From an uncultured Eubacteriales bacterium (GTDB taxonomy: Bacteria > Bacillota > Clostridia > Oscillospirales > CAG-272): a DNA stretch of 64,000 bases. A program made the position numbers and the translations under genes. The notes under the pieces were generated by a model. It did no database searches and was not told where the DNA came from. It saw only the letters and a list, made by a program, of their open reading frames with translations. Where the stretch lies: NCBI GenBank assembly GCA_905205065.1, contig CAJLCI010000004.1:1-64000 (forward strand), read 5' to 3'. Positions 8,921 to 16,647 of this stretch are shown one piece after another (position 1 is the stretch's first letter; each line of letters opens with the position of its first letter).

Positions 8921-9030
8921 AAGATATATCATAAAACGTTCCGACGGTGAATTTACTTTGGAAAAATGAGTGCGAACAGCCGTCTGCAAAGATGTACGTC
9001 TCTGCAGATGCGTACATCTCGCTTTCAGCC
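8921..9030. repeat. Dispersed intergenic element, copy A
   Basis: The segment contains ATAAAACGTTCCGACGG, then a GGAAAAATGAGTGCGAA block, degenerate units around TCTGCAAAG and TCTGCAGATG, and ends in ACATCTCGCTTTCAGCC. The left part matches copy B at ATAAAACGTT and the right end matches copy B at ACATCTCGCTTTTAGC. It lies between the tRNA-Leu terminator and the pyrG promoter. Confidence 0.5.
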
Positions 9031-9071
9031 ATAACTAAGATTTTTAACTGTATTAAATTAATATTTTTCTC

Positions 9072-9100
9072 TTGACAAATATTAATAAAAGATATATAAT
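9072..9100 (+). promoter_or_regulatory. pyrG promoter
   Basis: TTGACA (9072-9077) and TATAAT (9095-9100) with a 17-nt spacer. The predicted transcript starts near 9107, immediately before the leader hairpin at 9111. Confidence 0.88.
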
Positions 9101-9110
9101 AATTATAATT

Positions 9111-9170
9111 AAGGCAATGGAGTCTTAGAGGATAACCCTCCGTGACACTGCTGCCTTTTATTTTTTATTT
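9111..9170 (+). promoter_or_regulatory. pyrG leader: pyrG leader hairpin, candidate attenuator
   Basis: AAGGCA (9111-9116) pairs with TGCCTT (9152-9157) and runs into a long T-rich tail, so the leader can end as an intrinsic terminator 140 nt before the pyrG start. Inside, GAGG (9128-9131) pairs with CCTC (9137-9140), while GGAG (9119-9122) could alternatively pair with CTCC (9138-9141). Firmicutes pyrG is known to be controlled by CTP-sensitive attenuation with reiterative transcription at a GGGC start; this start is AT-rich, so the mechanism here, if any, would differ. Confidence 0.6.
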
Positions 9171-9296
9171 TTGCAATATACAAATAATTTACATTCATCC
9201 CGCTTTCCATCCCAAAAGTATAAAGATTATAAATCTGAAAAAATTTTGCACCGTGTCCGTATGGCACAATATATAATGAAAGGAATGGTCATAATT

Positions 9297-10916
9297 ATGA
9301 CAAAATATATTTTTGTAACAGGTGGAGTTGTCTCCGGACTCGGAAAAGGAATTACTGCCGCATCTCTCGGACGGCTTTTAAAATCAAGAGGTCTGAAAGT
9401 TGCCGCGCAAAAGCTCGATCCCTACATAAATGTTGATCCTGGTACAATGAGTCCCTACCAGCACGGAGAAGTATATGTGACAGAAGACGGTGCGGAAACA
9501 GATTTGGATCTCGGACATTACGAACGGTTTATAGATGAAAATCTAAATAAATACTCCAATCTGACAACCGGTAAAGTTTACTGGAACGTTTTAAATAAAG
9601 AAAGAAGAGGAGAATATCTCGGTTCAACAGTTCAGGTAATTCCTCATATAACTAACGAAATAAAAGACTTCATATACAGCGTAGGAAGAAAAACCGATGC
9701 CGACGTCGTTATTACAGAAATCGGAGGAACTATCGGAGATATCGAATCCCAGCCGTTTTTGGAAGCGGTAAGGCAAATTTCTCTTGAGGCAGGTCATAAA
9801 AATAGTCTTTTTGTACACGTTACTCTTGTTCCGTTTCTAAGCGGTTCGGACGAGCACAAATCAAAACCGACTCAGCATTCTGTAAAAGAGCTTCAGGGTA
9901 TGGGAATAAATCCGGACATAATCGTACTAAGATGCGATAAGCCTCTCGAAGAGTCAATTTTCAAAAAGATTTCTCTCTTTTGCAATGTAAAGCCTGACTG
10001 TGTAATTGAAAATATCACACTTCCAATTCTATATGAAGCTCCGCTGATGCTCGAAAAATCAAATATTTCATCTATCGTTTGCCGTGAACTTGAAATTGAT
10101 GCGCCCGATCCTGATCTTACCGAATGGAGAAGCATGGTTGAGCAGATAAAAAACAGTAAGAAAACCACAAAAATCGGTCTCGTGGGAAAATATGTCCAGC
10201 TTCACGACGCATATCTGTCTGTAGCCGAAGCACTGCGTCACGCCGGTTACTCGCTCAACTCTAAAATAGAAATTAAATGGATTGATTCGGAAACACTTAC
10301 AGAAGAAAAATGCGACAAAAAATTATCCGGTCTTGACGGTATTATAATTCCCGGCGGATTCGGAAACAGAGGAATTGAAGGAATGATTCTTGCTGCACAT
10401 TTTGCGCGTACAAAACATCTGCCATATCTCGGCATCTGCCTTGGCATGCAGATTGCCGTTATAGAATTTGCACGGTATGCGGCAGGCATCAAGGATGCTG
10501 ATTCTGGAGAATTCAACGAGCTTTGTAAAAACAAAGTAATTGATTTTATGGACGGGCAAAGCGAAAAAATTGACAAGGGCGGTACTCTCCGTCTCGGAAG
10601 CTATCCATGTGTTATAAAGGAAGGCACCACTATGGCAAGATGCTATGGAGAGCATGAAATTTCAGAACGGCACAGACACCGCTATGAATTCAACAACAGC
10701 TACAGAGAAGAGTTGGAAAAGGCAGGACTAAAAATAAGCGGTACATCACCGGATAATATGCTTGTTGAAACAGTTGAAATTACAGACTATCCTTTTTATG
10801 TAGGTGTACAATATCATCCGGAATTCAAGAGCCGACCCAACAAACCTCATCCCCTGTTCAAAGGTTTTATCGAGGGTGCAATTATGCACGCCGAAAAAAA
10901 TCGGGAAAAACAATAA
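9297..10916 (+). CDS. pyrG: CTP synthase
   Basis: Converts UTP to CTP using ATP and glutamine-derived ammonia. The 539-residue protein starts MTKYIFVTGGVVSGLGKGI, the P-loop of the amidoligase domain (about 1-265), with KLDPYINVDPGTMSPYQHGE and the allosteric DLDLGHYERF region. The class I glutaminase domain follows, with the catalytic Cys in YLGICLGMQ and the His/Glu pair in GVQYHPEF. The open frame extends upstream to 9171, but those codons lie in the leader; the ATG at 9297 matches the family N-terminus and follows AAAGGA by 12 nt. Expression is probably controlled by the hairpin leader. Confidence 0.97.
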   Translation: MTKYIFVTGGVVSGLGKGITAASLGRLLKSRGLKVAAQKLDPYINVDPGTMSPYQHGEVYVTEDGAETDLDLGHYERFIDENLNKYSNLTTGKVYWNVLNKERRGEYLGSTVQVIPHITNEIKDFIYSVGRKTDADVVITEIGGTIGDIESQPFLEAVRQISLEAGHKNSLFVHVTLVPFLSGSDEHKSKPTQHSVKELQGMGINPDIIVLRCDKPLEESIFKKISLFCNVKPDCVIENITLPILYEAPLMLEKSNISSIVCRELEIDAPDPDLTEWRSMVEQIKNSKKTTKIGLVGKYVQLHDAYLSVAEALRHAGYSLNSKIEIKWIDSETLTEEKCDKKLSGLDGIIIPGGFGNRGIEGMILAAHFARTKHLPYLGICLGMQIAVIEFARYAAGIKDADSGEFNELCKNKVIDFMDGQSEKIDKGGTLRLGSYPCVIKEGTTMARCYGEHEISERHRHRYEFNNSYREELEKAGLKISGTSPDNMLVETVEITDYPFYVGVQYHPEFKSRPNKPHPLFKGFIEGAIMHAEKNREKQ

Positions 10917-10950
10917 CTTACCAAATTACATATTAATGCGTTAAATATTA

Positions 10951-11004
10951 ATTATCCCCGGTTATAGAGTCTCGGAAAAAGATTCTATAACCGGGGTAAT
11001 TTTA
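10951..11004 (+). terminator. Terminator after pyrG
   Basis: CCCCGGTTATAGA (10956-10968) pairs with TCTATAACCGGGG (10984-10996), followed by TAATTTTA. The T-run is modest but the 13-bp stem is strong. Confidence 0.8.
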
Positions 11005-11148
11005 TGCAACAAAGCCAGATAAAAAGCTTATATGCCAAGTTTTCGGCGAAGCTAAATATATTTTTCTTGAAATACTCGCCAAGCATCGCAAAACATAGAA
11101 TGATAAGATAAAAATTTATATCTGATACCGGTCAACCATATAATATCT

Positions 11149-11484
11149 TCATTGCAGTGAATTTTTATATTCTTCTCCCCATGTCCGCATTACATCGAGA
11201 ATAGGTTTTAAGCTTTCTCCGAGTGGAGTCAGAGAATACTCTACTCTCGGCGGAACCTCGGCATAAACAGCACGGTTTATAAGTCCGCATTTTTCCATAT
11301 CACGAAGCTGTGCAGTCAAAACCTTCTGAGAAACAGCTCCCAAAGACTTTTTAAGCTCGCCAAAACGCTTCGTACCGTCAAGAAGATCACGAAGAATCAG
11401 AACCTTCCATTTATCTCCGATAAGCATTAACGTTGTTTCTACCGGACACGCCGGAAGATCAGTTATACATCTTTGCTCTTTCAT
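11149..11484 (-). CDS. HxlR-family winged-helix regulator
   Basis: A 111-residue transcriptional regulator of the HxlR (DUF24) family. Seen: the N-terminal CPVETTLMLIGDKWKVLILRD motif with the single conserved cysteine that in some members senses oxidants or aldehydes, then RFGELKKSLGAVSQKVLTAQL as the recognition region and the wing RVEYSLTPLG. The open frame begins at 11544, but the 20 extra residues are encoded within a 12-bp inverted repeat and the normal family start is MKEQ at 11484. It is transcribed away from the metallo-beta-lactamase-fold gene, the usual arrangement for a regulator and its target. Confidence 0.88.
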   Translation of the reverse strand: MKEQRCITDLPACPVETTLMLIGDKWKVLILRDLLDGTKRFGELKKSLGAVSQKVLTAQLRDMEKCGLINRAVYAEVPPRVEYSLTPLGESLKPILDVMRTWGEEYKNSLQ

Positions 11485-11505
11485 TATATTTACTATGCCC
11501 TCCCC

Positions 11506-11553
11506 GCGTGAAAAATGTAAGCTGCGTTTTAAAAATTTCATCATTTTTCACGC
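11506..11553. repeat. 12-bp inverted repeat in the hxlR leader
   Basis: GCGTGAAAAATG (11506-11517) and CATTTTTCACGC (11542-11553) are perfect reverse complements separated by 24 nt. They lie between the hxlR promoter and its start codon, so they may be an operator or an mRNA hairpin just upstream of the ribosome-binding site. Confidence 0.65.
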
Positions 11554-11621
11554 AGACACTTATAATTCTTTACGTAATAAGCAAATATTCTAATAATCAT
11601 CAAATCAAGCTACCAATGCAG

Positions 11622-11650
11622 ATTGTATCATATATCCGATTTTGTGTCAA
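11622..11650 (-). promoter_or_regulatory. hxlR promoter
   Basis: On the minus strand TTGACA (11645-11650) and TACAAT (11622-11627) are spaced by 17 nt and point toward the HxlR gene. Confidence 0.78.
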
Positions 11651-11658
11651 TATTTTCT

Positions 11659-11689
11659 TTACTTAATAAATTTTATATTTATTAAGTAA
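11659..11689. promoter_or_regulatory. 13-bp palindrome next to the hxlR promoter, operator candidate
   Basis: TTACTTAATAAAT (11659-11671) and ATTTATTAAGTAA (11677-11689) form a perfect inverted repeat with a 5-nt centre, 8 nt upstream of the hxlR -35 box. Size, symmetry and location fit a dimeric winged-helix regulator. Confidence 0.65.
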
Positions 11690-11780
11690 CAGCCCAAACC
11701 CTTGACAACGTCCATTGGTTTCCTCTCGGTTACTTTCCGATAGTATCCCACGGGTAACTACAGCACATTAAAGTGCGTAC

Positions 11781-11809
11781 TTTACAAATATAACTTAATC
11801 TATTATAAT
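11781..11809 (+). promoter_or_regulatory. Promoter of the MBL-fold gene
   Basis: TTTACA (11781-11786) and TATAAT (11804-11809) with a 17-nt spacer, reading toward the metallo-beta-lactamase-fold gene. Confidence 0.75.
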
Positions 11810-11937
11810 GCAGACATAAGCTTAAAAGCGGCCGCTGAAAGTTCAAACTAATTTAAAATCTAAAATCGCAAATAATGCAAATACAAATTTTATTTTTATC
11901 GAAAGGAAGGCTTACGCACGTAAGCGCAGTTACTGTT

Positions 11938-12729
11938 ATGTACAATAATACTTATAAATCTATTAAACTGAACAAGGGTGAAATAGGCATTTACGACTTT
12001 GGTACAATAAAGCTTCATGCTTATAAAACCAACGATTTTATTGACAATGAAGTCTTTATAATTGAGAAGAACGGCAAAAGCGTCATTATTGAATCGCCAT
12101 GCTTTTTTGACAACAATGAAGAACTTGCAGAATACCTCAAAAACACGGAAGTAAAAGGTATGCTTATATCTTATCACGGTGCAGGTGCGTCCTTTATGCC
12201 CAAGGTTCCAAAGTATGCAACAAAAAATGCAGAATATTACTCAACAAACGGAGGCGGCAAAGCGCTCATTGACAATTTTACACATGCGTTTGGAACATGT
12301 TTTGATAACTCCGTTCATAAAATTACCAATATTATTGACGAGGGAAAAATAATAATCGGCGGTATAGAATTCATTATAAATCAAACAGAAGAAGCTTTTG
12401 ATATAGTCATCCCTGAAATTAACTCGGTCTATACCCACATGCTCGGTCATGACTGCCATTCTATTGTAGCCGGTGTCAATCATGCGGACGCAATAATCAC
12501 ACAGCTCCGCGGTTATATTTCAAATGGATATAATCTTATTCTTACTTCCCATTATACACCCGAAGATTTGAAGGACGCGGAAACCAAAATCTCTTATCTC
12601 GAAAATCTGAAAACAATTGCAACCGGATGCTCAGATGCAGACAGCTTTAAATCCGAAGTTCAAAAACAATACCCTGAATACAGCGGAGAAAATTATCTCG
12701 CAATGACAGCCGGATTTTTCTTTTCATAA
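11938..12729 (+). CDS. Metallo-beta-lactamase-like protein, atypical
   Basis: A 263-residue protein resembling MBL-fold hydrolases: an N-terminal beta-rich half (IGIYDFGTIKLHAYKTNDFI, then a VIIESPCFF strand corresponding to the usual liD-P segment), a loop YHGAGASFM where other members carry HxHxDH, and a late LTSHYTPEDL with a conserved-looking histidine. The canonical HxHxDH zinc motif is absent, so metal binding is uncertain. It is divergent from the HxlR regulator and likely its target. Upstream codons to 11875 are open, but the ATG at 11938 is preferred; AAAGGAAGG lies 29 nt upstream with a small hairpin CTTACG/CGTAAG between, so the start is not secure. Confidence 0.6.
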   Translation: MYNNTYKSIKLNKGEIGIYDFGTIKLHAYKTNDFIDNEVFIIEKNGKSVIIESPCFFDNNEELAEYLKNTEVKGMLISYHGAGASFMPKVPKYATKNAEYYSTNGGGKALIDNFTHAFGTCFDNSVHKITNIIDEGKIIIGGIEFIINQTEEAFDIVIPEINSVYTHMLGHDCHSIVAGVNHADAIITQLRGYISNGYNLILTSHYTPEDLKDAETKISYLENLKTIATGCSDADSFKSEVQKQYPEYSGENYLAMTAGFFFS

Positions 12730-12827
12730 ATTAAAGAATCACTGTATAATATCAAAAAAACTAAACCGGCAATATTAATATCAGATAAGAATGCCGCTGA
12801 TATATTGAGAAAGGCATATTATTTAAA

Positions 12828-13598
12828 ATGACGCAGAAAGACAGAAGAATTCTTTTAATCTTGGAGTTGATAAAGGAACGTCCGGAATACAGCGGTATTA
12901 TTATTCCGGAAAATGAGCAAAAGCAAAAAAAATTACTTCGGTCACTGTTTAATACACGTGAGCCCAATCCTGTAAGCGATAAATTCATTGAATTGCAAAA
13001 CGCTTATCTTCAGGAGGAAGTAAGACAAAGAGGTATAAAGACTCTTTCTGACTTAACACCTGTTAGAAAAGGAATTTATCTTTGGCAGGGAGACATTACA
13101 ACTTTAAAGATCGACTCAATTGTGAATGCTGCGAACAAAAGTCTGTTAGGCTGCTTCATTCCATGTCACTACTGCGTCGATAATATAATTCACAGTATCA
13201 GCGGCGTTCAGCTTCGACTGGCCTGCAATAAAATTATGGCTGAACAAGGATATGACGAACCGCCAGGCAAAGCCAAAATTACTCCCGCATTCAACCTGCC
13301 TTGTCGTTATGTCATTCACACTGTTGGTCCTATTGTATCTGGAAAGCTGACAGAAAAGCATTGTACGCAATTAGCTGAATGCTATAAATCTTGCTTAAAG
13401 CTTGCTTCGGAAAATCAATTGGAAAGTATTGCATTCTGCTGTATCTCAACCGGAGAATTTCATTTTCCTCAAAAAAAGGCAGCCGAGATCGCAATACAAA
13501 CCGTTACCAATTTTGTAAAAACAAATAACCGAATAAAGGTGATTTTTAATGTATTCAAACAAAAGGACTACGACATATACAAACAAATTCTCGGATAA
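12828..13598 (+). CDS. Zinc-type macrodomain protein-ADP-ribose hydrolase
   Basis: A 256-residue SirTM-linked macrodomain, known in Staphylococcus and Streptococcus to remove ADP-ribose put on by its sirtuin partner. Seen: an 80-residue N-terminal helical extension; the macrodomain strand YLWQGDITTLKIDSIVNAAN (85-104) with the ADP-ribose-binding Asp and Asn; then LLGCFIPCHYCVDNIIH (107-122), whose Cys/His cluster is the hallmark of the zinc-dependent subclass; and CISTGEFHFP near the distal ribose loop. Its end overlaps the sirtuin start by 50 nt, so the two are translationally coupled. The family activity is established; the substrate here is unknown. Confidence 0.9.
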   Translation: MTQKDRRILLILELIKERPEYSGIIIPENEQKQKKLLRSLFNTREPNPVSDKFIELQNAYLQEEVRQRGIKTLSDLTPVRKGIYLWQGDITTLKIDSIVNAANKSLLGCFIPCHYCVDNIIHSISGVQLRLACNKIMAEQGYDEPPGKAKITPAFNLPCRYVIHTVGPIVSGKLTEKHCTQLAECYKSCLKLASENQLESIAFCCISTGEFHFPQKKAAEIAIQTVTNFVKTNNRIKVIFNVFKQKDYDIYKQILG

Positions 13599-14424
13599 TA
13601 TAGATTATATAAAAGAACTTATAATTGAATCCGAAGCAATAATTATAGGCGCCGGAGCAGGACTTTCCGCCGCCGCAGGCCTTACCTATTCAGGGAAACG
13701 GTTTGAAAATAACTTTTCTGACTTCATTGAAAAATATCATTTTTCTGACATGTATTCCGGAGGATTTTATCCGTTTGAAAGCTTGCCGGAATTTTGGGCT
13801 TACTGGTCGAGATATGTATTCATTAACCGATATGCAGAAACGACTAACGGATTGTACAAAGTTCTGCTTGAAAAAGTTAAAAACAAAAATTATTTTGTAC
13901 TTACGACAAACGTCGATCATCAATTTCAGAAAGCCGGCTTTGATAAGCAAAGATTATTTTATACACAGGGCGACTATGGTTTATTTCAATGTAGCCAGCC
14001 ATGTCACAATTCTACATATGATAACGAAGATATTATCCGCAAGATGGTAATATACCAAAAAGACATGAGAATACCTCAAAAACTTATTCCTCTGTGTCCT
14101 AAATGCGGCAAACCAATGTCAATGAATCTAAGATCCGACGAAAAGTTTGTTCAGGATTCAGGTTGGTACTCCGCGTCAGACCGCTATTCAGAGTTTCTGA
14201 ACAAAAACAATAACTCAAGAGCTGTGTTTCTTGAATTAGGAGTTGGTATGAACACCCCCGGAATAATTAAATACAGCTTTTGGAATATGGCTCATAAATG
14301 GCCACGTGCAGTCTATATATGCATAAATCTGAATAAATCGAATGCGCTCGGTGAAACGATAAAGTACGGAAAAAACTTTATATTCATAAACGAAGATATC
14401 GGAAAAGTGGTTAATCAGTTATGA
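13549..14424 (+). CDS. SirTM-class sirtuin ADP-ribosyltransferase
   Basis: A 291-residue macrodomain-associated sirtuin. Seen: NAD-binding GAGAGLSAAAG (34-44), TTNVDHQFQKAGF (119-131) where class M sirtuins depart from the deacetylase histidine environment, and a zinc ribbon with Cys pairs FQCSQPC (C148, C152) and CPKCGK (C183, C186). Family members ADP-ribosylate a lipoylated GcvH-like carrier (GcvH-L) rather than deacetylate. SD AAAGGTGAT precedes the ATG by 7 nt inside the macrodomain gene. No GcvH-L or LplA2 gene is next to the pair, unlike the classic operon, so the carrier may be encoded elsewhere or the target may differ. Confidence 0.9.
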   Translation: MYSNKRTTTYTNKFSDNIDYIKELIIESEAIIIGAGAGLSAAAGLTYSGKRFENNFSDFIEKYHFSDMYSGGFYPFESLPEFWAYWSRYVFINRYAETTNGLYKVLLEKVKNKNYFVLTTNVDHQFQKAGFDKQRLFYTQGDYGLFQCSQPCHNSTYDNEDIIRKMVIYQKDMRIPQKLIPLCPKCGKPMSMNLRSDEKFVQDSGWYSASDRYSEFLNKNNNSRAVFLELGVGMNTPGIIKYSFWNMAHKWPRAVYICINLNKSNALGETIKYGKNFIFINEDIGKVVNQL

Positions 14425-14471
14425 AACGAGCTGAAAATTTAACATCCCTATATCGACTTTAATCATACAAA

Positions 14472-14512
14472 AACCTCCGAGGGAATAAATATTCCCTCGG
14501 AGGTTAGTTTTT
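14472..14512 (+). terminator. Intrinsic terminator after the SirTM gene
   Basis: AACCTCCGAGGGAAT (14472-14486) pairs perfectly with ATTCCCTCGGAGGTT (14491-14505) and is followed by AGTTTTTAT. Confidence 0.92.
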
Positions 14513-14519
14513 ATCAATA

Positions 14520-14632
14520 AAAGGCATGACTCCGTAATTAAAGTACCGACTGTAAGCTTACCACCAGAAAACGCGAACGAAATCCGCCGTATGCAAAGAC
14601 GAGCATCTTACAGATGTAAAAGACTGGCATTT
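14520..14632. repeat. Dispersed intergenic element, copy E (degenerate)
   Basis: AAGTACCGACTG, CCAGAAAACGCGAACGAAA, CCGCCGTATGCAAAGACGAGC and ATCTTACAGATG recall the block order of the better copies: a GAAAA block followed by GACGA and TTACAG units. It lies between the convergent SirTM and lipoprotein genes. This is the weakest of the five copies. Confidence 0.35.
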
Positions 14633-14640
14633 AATTATAC

Positions 14641-16494
14641 TCAGCCGCCGATATATGTCGTATACTGATTAGTAATAGATGCGGTATTGCATACATCAAG
14701 TGCCTGACTTACATATTCGTTTTCTGCCAAGCGTTCGGTAAGTGCCTCAAGGTAATCCGCCATTGACATAGAAGCTCCTGTATCCGGATCTGTTCCGCTG
14801 TAGTTATTTATATCATTCATACACTTAGCATAAAGCTCGTAAAGTCCGGCAAGCATATCCGCGACAGGCATATATACCTTAGGTTCGGTTATTTCAGGAG
14901 TATTTGTCGTTACATCTCCTGTTTCGTCTTCATCATCGTCATCCGAAGATGTTTCAACTGCAACATACTCCGGCTCCATTGTAATATCAATTGTAAAGTT
15001 AGAATAAGGAAGAAGTACAGATGCAAGATTCTGAGATTTTGCAGCCGCCCAGTTGTCGGCAGCAATAGAAACTTCAAACTCAGAAGCATCGGAAGTCAGA
15101 CTCCTCTTATACTGATTTCCGGCATAATCCGGATTCATTCTGTAATAATTTTCTCCGCTGTCCTCTTTGCTCAAAAGCTCAACAAAATCACTGCTGTCAC
15201 GTTTTATATAGTTTACATTTTCTACACCATAGGCGAGAAGATTCACGACATCCGGTTCTGTAGTTAAAAGACTGATAATCTCCATGCTTCTGGAAACATC
15301 CACCGAATATGCACTTACACCATACATACTCTTGCATACATCATCCATTGTATAAGTTGGCGCTTTTACAACGCTTACATAGTAATCATCCTCATACTTT
15401 TGCATATCAGCATACGATCCGCTGAGAAAAGCTGTTGCAACCGTACGGTCTGAATAATCGTTCATTTCTCCGTAAACTATAGAATCTTTATACTCATTTT
15501 TCATGCAGAGAATACTTTGATAAGTAGGAATACCGAATACAATTTCCGGAGGATAAGAGGTTATTGTTGTCGACATTGGAACTGTAACATATGTTCCGAG
15601 CAAGCCCTCTTCTCCTGTCGCATAATCTATCGTGCATTCTGGATCGTTTAGCATAAGAACTGTTCCGCCGCCCTCGCCGGATGCAACACTACTTATAAAT
15701 CCCGAATCATAAAGATCGGCAGCCGTTTCAAGAGAAGAAGCAGAATAGCCGTATTTCGACGCTACCGCTTTATTTACAAGCATAAATGTATACTCTCCGA
15801 CCATATGGTTATTGGGAATCGCATATGTATGCCCGTTCACACTTGCAGAATTCAAAAGCGAAGGATAAATATAGTTGTTAAGTTTCTTTGAATTTCCCGA
15901 CAGCTCACCTTCAAGAGCAGAAAGAACTCCTTTATCTATAAGATCCGTATAGAGTTCAGCACTGTTGATAAGAAAAATATCCATCTGTCCGTCTATTTCA
16001 TCAGGATAAACTGTATCGGCAATTCCGTATTCGTTAATCTGAGTCTCATCAGCCTTTACATTGGCAGCCCCGGTTTCATCTCCGGTCCCTGCCGCGGCAG
16101 TTGTCTCGGTTTTTGATGCGACAGAATATCCTGCCGTCCTTGCCGCTTTTCTTGCTACTTCTGCAGCATCCTTAAGCCGCTGTTGTAGATCCATATCTGC
16201 CTGAATTTCATTGATTTTGTCATTCAAAACCTTTTCATATTCAGATGCAGTATAGAACTTTAGTATCACATGCGTATTAAGCGTATTCTCAGTTATATCA
16301 TTGAGCGCATTCTGAACCGCTTTGACCGCAGTTTCGGTTGTGCCATCCTCAACAATTGAATATAGAGTAAGTGTAATCGCGCTCGCTTTAGTCTGTTCCA
16401 CAGTTAACGTTTCATCTGTATCAGAACAGCCTGTTAAGAAAACCGGAACAAGAATGAACGCGCACACAAGCATACTGAGCAATCTCTTTTTCAT
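14641..16494 (-). CDS. Extracellular solute-binding lipoprotein
   Basis: A 617-residue secreted lipoprotein resembling family 1 solute-binding proteins of ABC sugar or peptide importers. Seen: signal peptide MKKRLLSMLVCAFILVPVFL ending in the lipobox LTGC, then DGQMDIFLINSAELYTDLID, GHTYAIPNNH and FMLVNKAVASKYG segments typical of the fold. A low-complexity Ala/Glu region near residues 105-160 and an acidic stretch SSDDDDEDETGD near 535 are unusual. No permease or ATPase is adjacent, so the transporter partner is unknown. AGGAGGAT seven nt before the ATG fixes the start at 16494. Confidence 0.85.
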   Translation of the reverse strand: MKKRLLSMLVCAFILVPVFLTGCSDTDETLTVEQTKASAITLTLYSIVEDGTTETAVKAVQNALNDITENTLNTHVILKFYTASEYEKVLNDKINEIQADMDLQQRLKDAAEVARKAARTAGYSVASKTETTAAAGTGDETGAANVKADETQINEYGIADTVYPDEIDGQMDIFLINSAELYTDLIDKGVLSALEGELSGNSKKLNNYIYPSLLNSASVNGHTYAIPNNHMVGEYTFMLVNKAVASKYGYSASSLETAADLYDSGFISSVASGEGGGTVLMLNDPECTIDYATGEEGLLGTYVTVPMSTTITSYPPEIVFGIPTYQSILCMKNEYKDSIVYGEMNDYSDRTVATAFLSGSYADMQKYEDDYYVSVVKAPTYTMDDVCKSMYGVSAYSVDVSRSMEIISLLTTEPDVVNLLAYGVENVNYIKRDSSDFVELLSKEDSGENYYRMNPDYAGNQYKRSLTSDASEFEVSIAADNWAAAKSQNLASVLLPYSNFTIDITMEPEYVAVETSSDDDDEDETGDVTTNTPEITEPKVYMPVADMLAGLYELYAKCMNDINNYSGTDPDTGASMSMADYLEALTERLAENEYVSQALDVCNTASITNQYTTYIGG

Positions 16495-16576
16495 TAGGGG
16501 TATCCTCCTATAGTATAACAGAAAAAATAAACAAGAACCGCCAACCGGTTTACTCTGTTTATAATAACACATTATT

Positions 16577-16605
16577 ATTTTACACCTGTTATTTTATTAT
16601 GTCAA
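16577..16605 (-). promoter_or_regulatory. Promoter of the solute-binding lipoprotein gene
   Basis: On the minus strand TTGACA (16600-16605) and TAAAAT (16577-16582) are separated by 17 nt, about 80 nt upstream of the start codon and just past the rpoD stop. Confidence 0.8.
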
Positions 16606-16647
16606 GATGAAAATAATTAACGATTTTTGTCATAACTTTTCCCGGAA

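Noticed and set aside
9111..9170. Fluoride, T-box or other named riboswitch at pyrG and the acyl ligase
   Set aside because: Sequence blocks do not match the consensus of any class I know; only a hairpin-terminator with a shared start motif can be claimed.
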